A DNA stretch of 6,476 nucleotides from Sideroxydans sp. GTDB taxonomy: Bacteria > Pseudomonadota > Gammaproteobacteria > Burkholderiales > Gallionellaceae. The stretch is taken from assembly GCA_020057805.1 (NCBI GenBank), contig JAGVFD010000198.1, positions 1 to 6,476 of the forward strand, written 5' to 3'. Below are positions 5,847-6,476 of the stretch, piece by piece (within the stretch, counting starts at the first letter, position 1; each line of letters starts with the position of its first letter). The position numbers were made by a program, and so were the translations under genes. Below the pieces are notes generated by a model. It saw only the letters and a list, made by a program, of their open reading frames with translations. It had not been told where the DNA came from and ran no database searches.

Positions 5847-6476
5847 ATGTTTGAGTTCAGTCTACTTGCGGTGTTTTTTGTGGGGCTGCTGGGGGGCATA
5901 CATTGCCTCGGCATGTGCGGCAGCATCGTCGGTATTTTTACCACGCAAGTGCCGCGTGAAAAAGCGCGCTGGCCCTTCCATTTGGCTTACAGCAGTGGAC
6001 GTATCGCCAGCTACGCCGTGGCAGGGGCATTAGTTGGTGCCGTGGGGCAAGCAGGATTTTTGATGCGCGATGTGTTGCCCATTCAACATCTGTTGTTTGC
6101 TTTATCCAGCTTGATGCTTATCGTGTTGGGGCTTTATTTAGCGGGTATCTGGGGCGCTGTGCGCACCCTAGAAAAAGTAGGCGCAGGCTTATGGAAGCAT
6201 CTGCAACCCTTCACCAAACGCTTGCTGCCCGTGAACACCTTGCCGCGCGCGCTGGGGTTGGGCGCATTGTGGGGTTGGTTGCCTTGCGGCCTCGTGTATA
6301 GCGTGTTGATTACCGCACTGGCTAGCGGCAGCGCAGCGCAAGGCGCACTCATCATGTTGGCCTTTGGCTTGGGCACCTTGCCTAATCTGCTGGCCATTGG
6401 GTTGCTGTGGGAGGGGGTTAAAGGCTGGGCACAATCGCCACGAGTGCGACTGTTGGCGGGTGCGATGATTGCCCTA
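5847..6476 (+). CDS. TauE/SafE (DsbD_2-like) family membrane protein, 3' end outside the window
   Basis: The frame is open from the ATG at 5847 to the last base, giving 210 codons, so the C-terminus is cut off by the window edge. The protein is very hydrophobic, with apparent membrane segments at about 4-30, 52-72, 80-103, 135-156, 163-188 and from 200 on. The N-terminal GGIHCLGMCGSIVG (C20 and C24) and the later WGWLPCGLVYS (C147) are hallmark motifs of the 'sulfite exporter TauE/SafE' or DsbD_2 group, related to CcdA/DsbD thiol-disulfide transporters. Members are often found near cytochrome cbb3 oxidase assembly genes and may handle metal or reductant for cytochrome assembly; the substrate is not known here. 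The start is the only in-frame one near bioD. A GGAG within the end of bioD lies 13 nt upstream, rather far. At 7 nt from bioD it is probably co-transcribed. Confidence 0.85.
   Translation, partial: MFEFSLLAVFFVGLLGGIHCLGMCGSIVGIFTTQVPREKARWPFHLAYSSGRIASYAVAGALVGAVGQAGFLMRDVLPIQHLLFALSSLMLIVLGLYLAGIWGAVRTLEKVGAGLWKHLQPFTKRLLPVNTLPRALGLGALWGWLPCGLVYSVLITALASGSAAQGALIMLAFGLGTLPNLLAIGLLWEGVKGWAQSPRVRLLAGAMIAL

Noticed and set aside
5851..6033. Short plus-strand frame just after bioD
   Set aside because: It is out of frame with the long open TauE/SafE frame starting at 5847, which has conserved motifs and continues to the window end.

Overview
The window is ordinary, well-preserved proteobacterial chromosome. 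Its core is a biotin-synthesis operon on the + strand in the order bioB, bioF, bioH, bioC, bioD. The most likely host is a betaproteobacterium, perhaps of the Nitrosomonadales/Gallionellaceae type. This rests on the gene order, on the long form of BioC with a Trp-Trp insertion after the SAM-binding region, and on the BioH-type esterase. It is an inference from protein character; no database was searched.

Layout from left to right. Positions 1-336 (+) hold the C-terminal end of a protein that finishes in an MshEN-like (type II secretion/type IV pilus ATPase N-terminal) domain; its start lies outside the window. Positions 354-1088 (-) hold a ComF-family phosphoribosyltransferase, converging on the first gene. 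A 70-nt divergent gap (1089-1158) separates comF from bioB and must hold the start signals of both. Then come bioB (1159-2169), bioF (2254-3414), bioH (3480-4238), bioC (4231-5100) and bioD (5168-5839). Seven bases after bioD begins a TauE/SafE (DsbD_2-like) membrane protein (5847 to the window end, cut off).

How the genes work together. BioC methylates malonyl-ACP so that it can enter fatty-acid elongation. BioH removes the methyl group from pimeloyl-ACP methyl ester. BioF condenses pimeloyl-ACP with alanine to give KAPA. BioD closes the ureido ring on DAPA, and BioB inserts sulfur to give biotin. The KAPA-to-DAPA aminotransferase (bioA or an equivalent) is not in the window. All catalytic motifs I could check are intact, and no frameshift is visible.

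The most unusual feature is in the gaps. Three of the four junctions inside the operon contain repetitive, hairpin-forming elements. The bioB/bioF and bioC/bioD gaps carry two oppositely oriented copies of one element. Its conserved ends coincide with the bioB stop codon and bioF start codon, and lie against the bioD ribosome-binding site. The bioF/bioH gap carries a different hairpin element, whose 3' flank appears to supply the bioH ribosome-binding site. Only bioH/bioC, which overlap, are free of repeats. I see no undescribed multi-gene system here.
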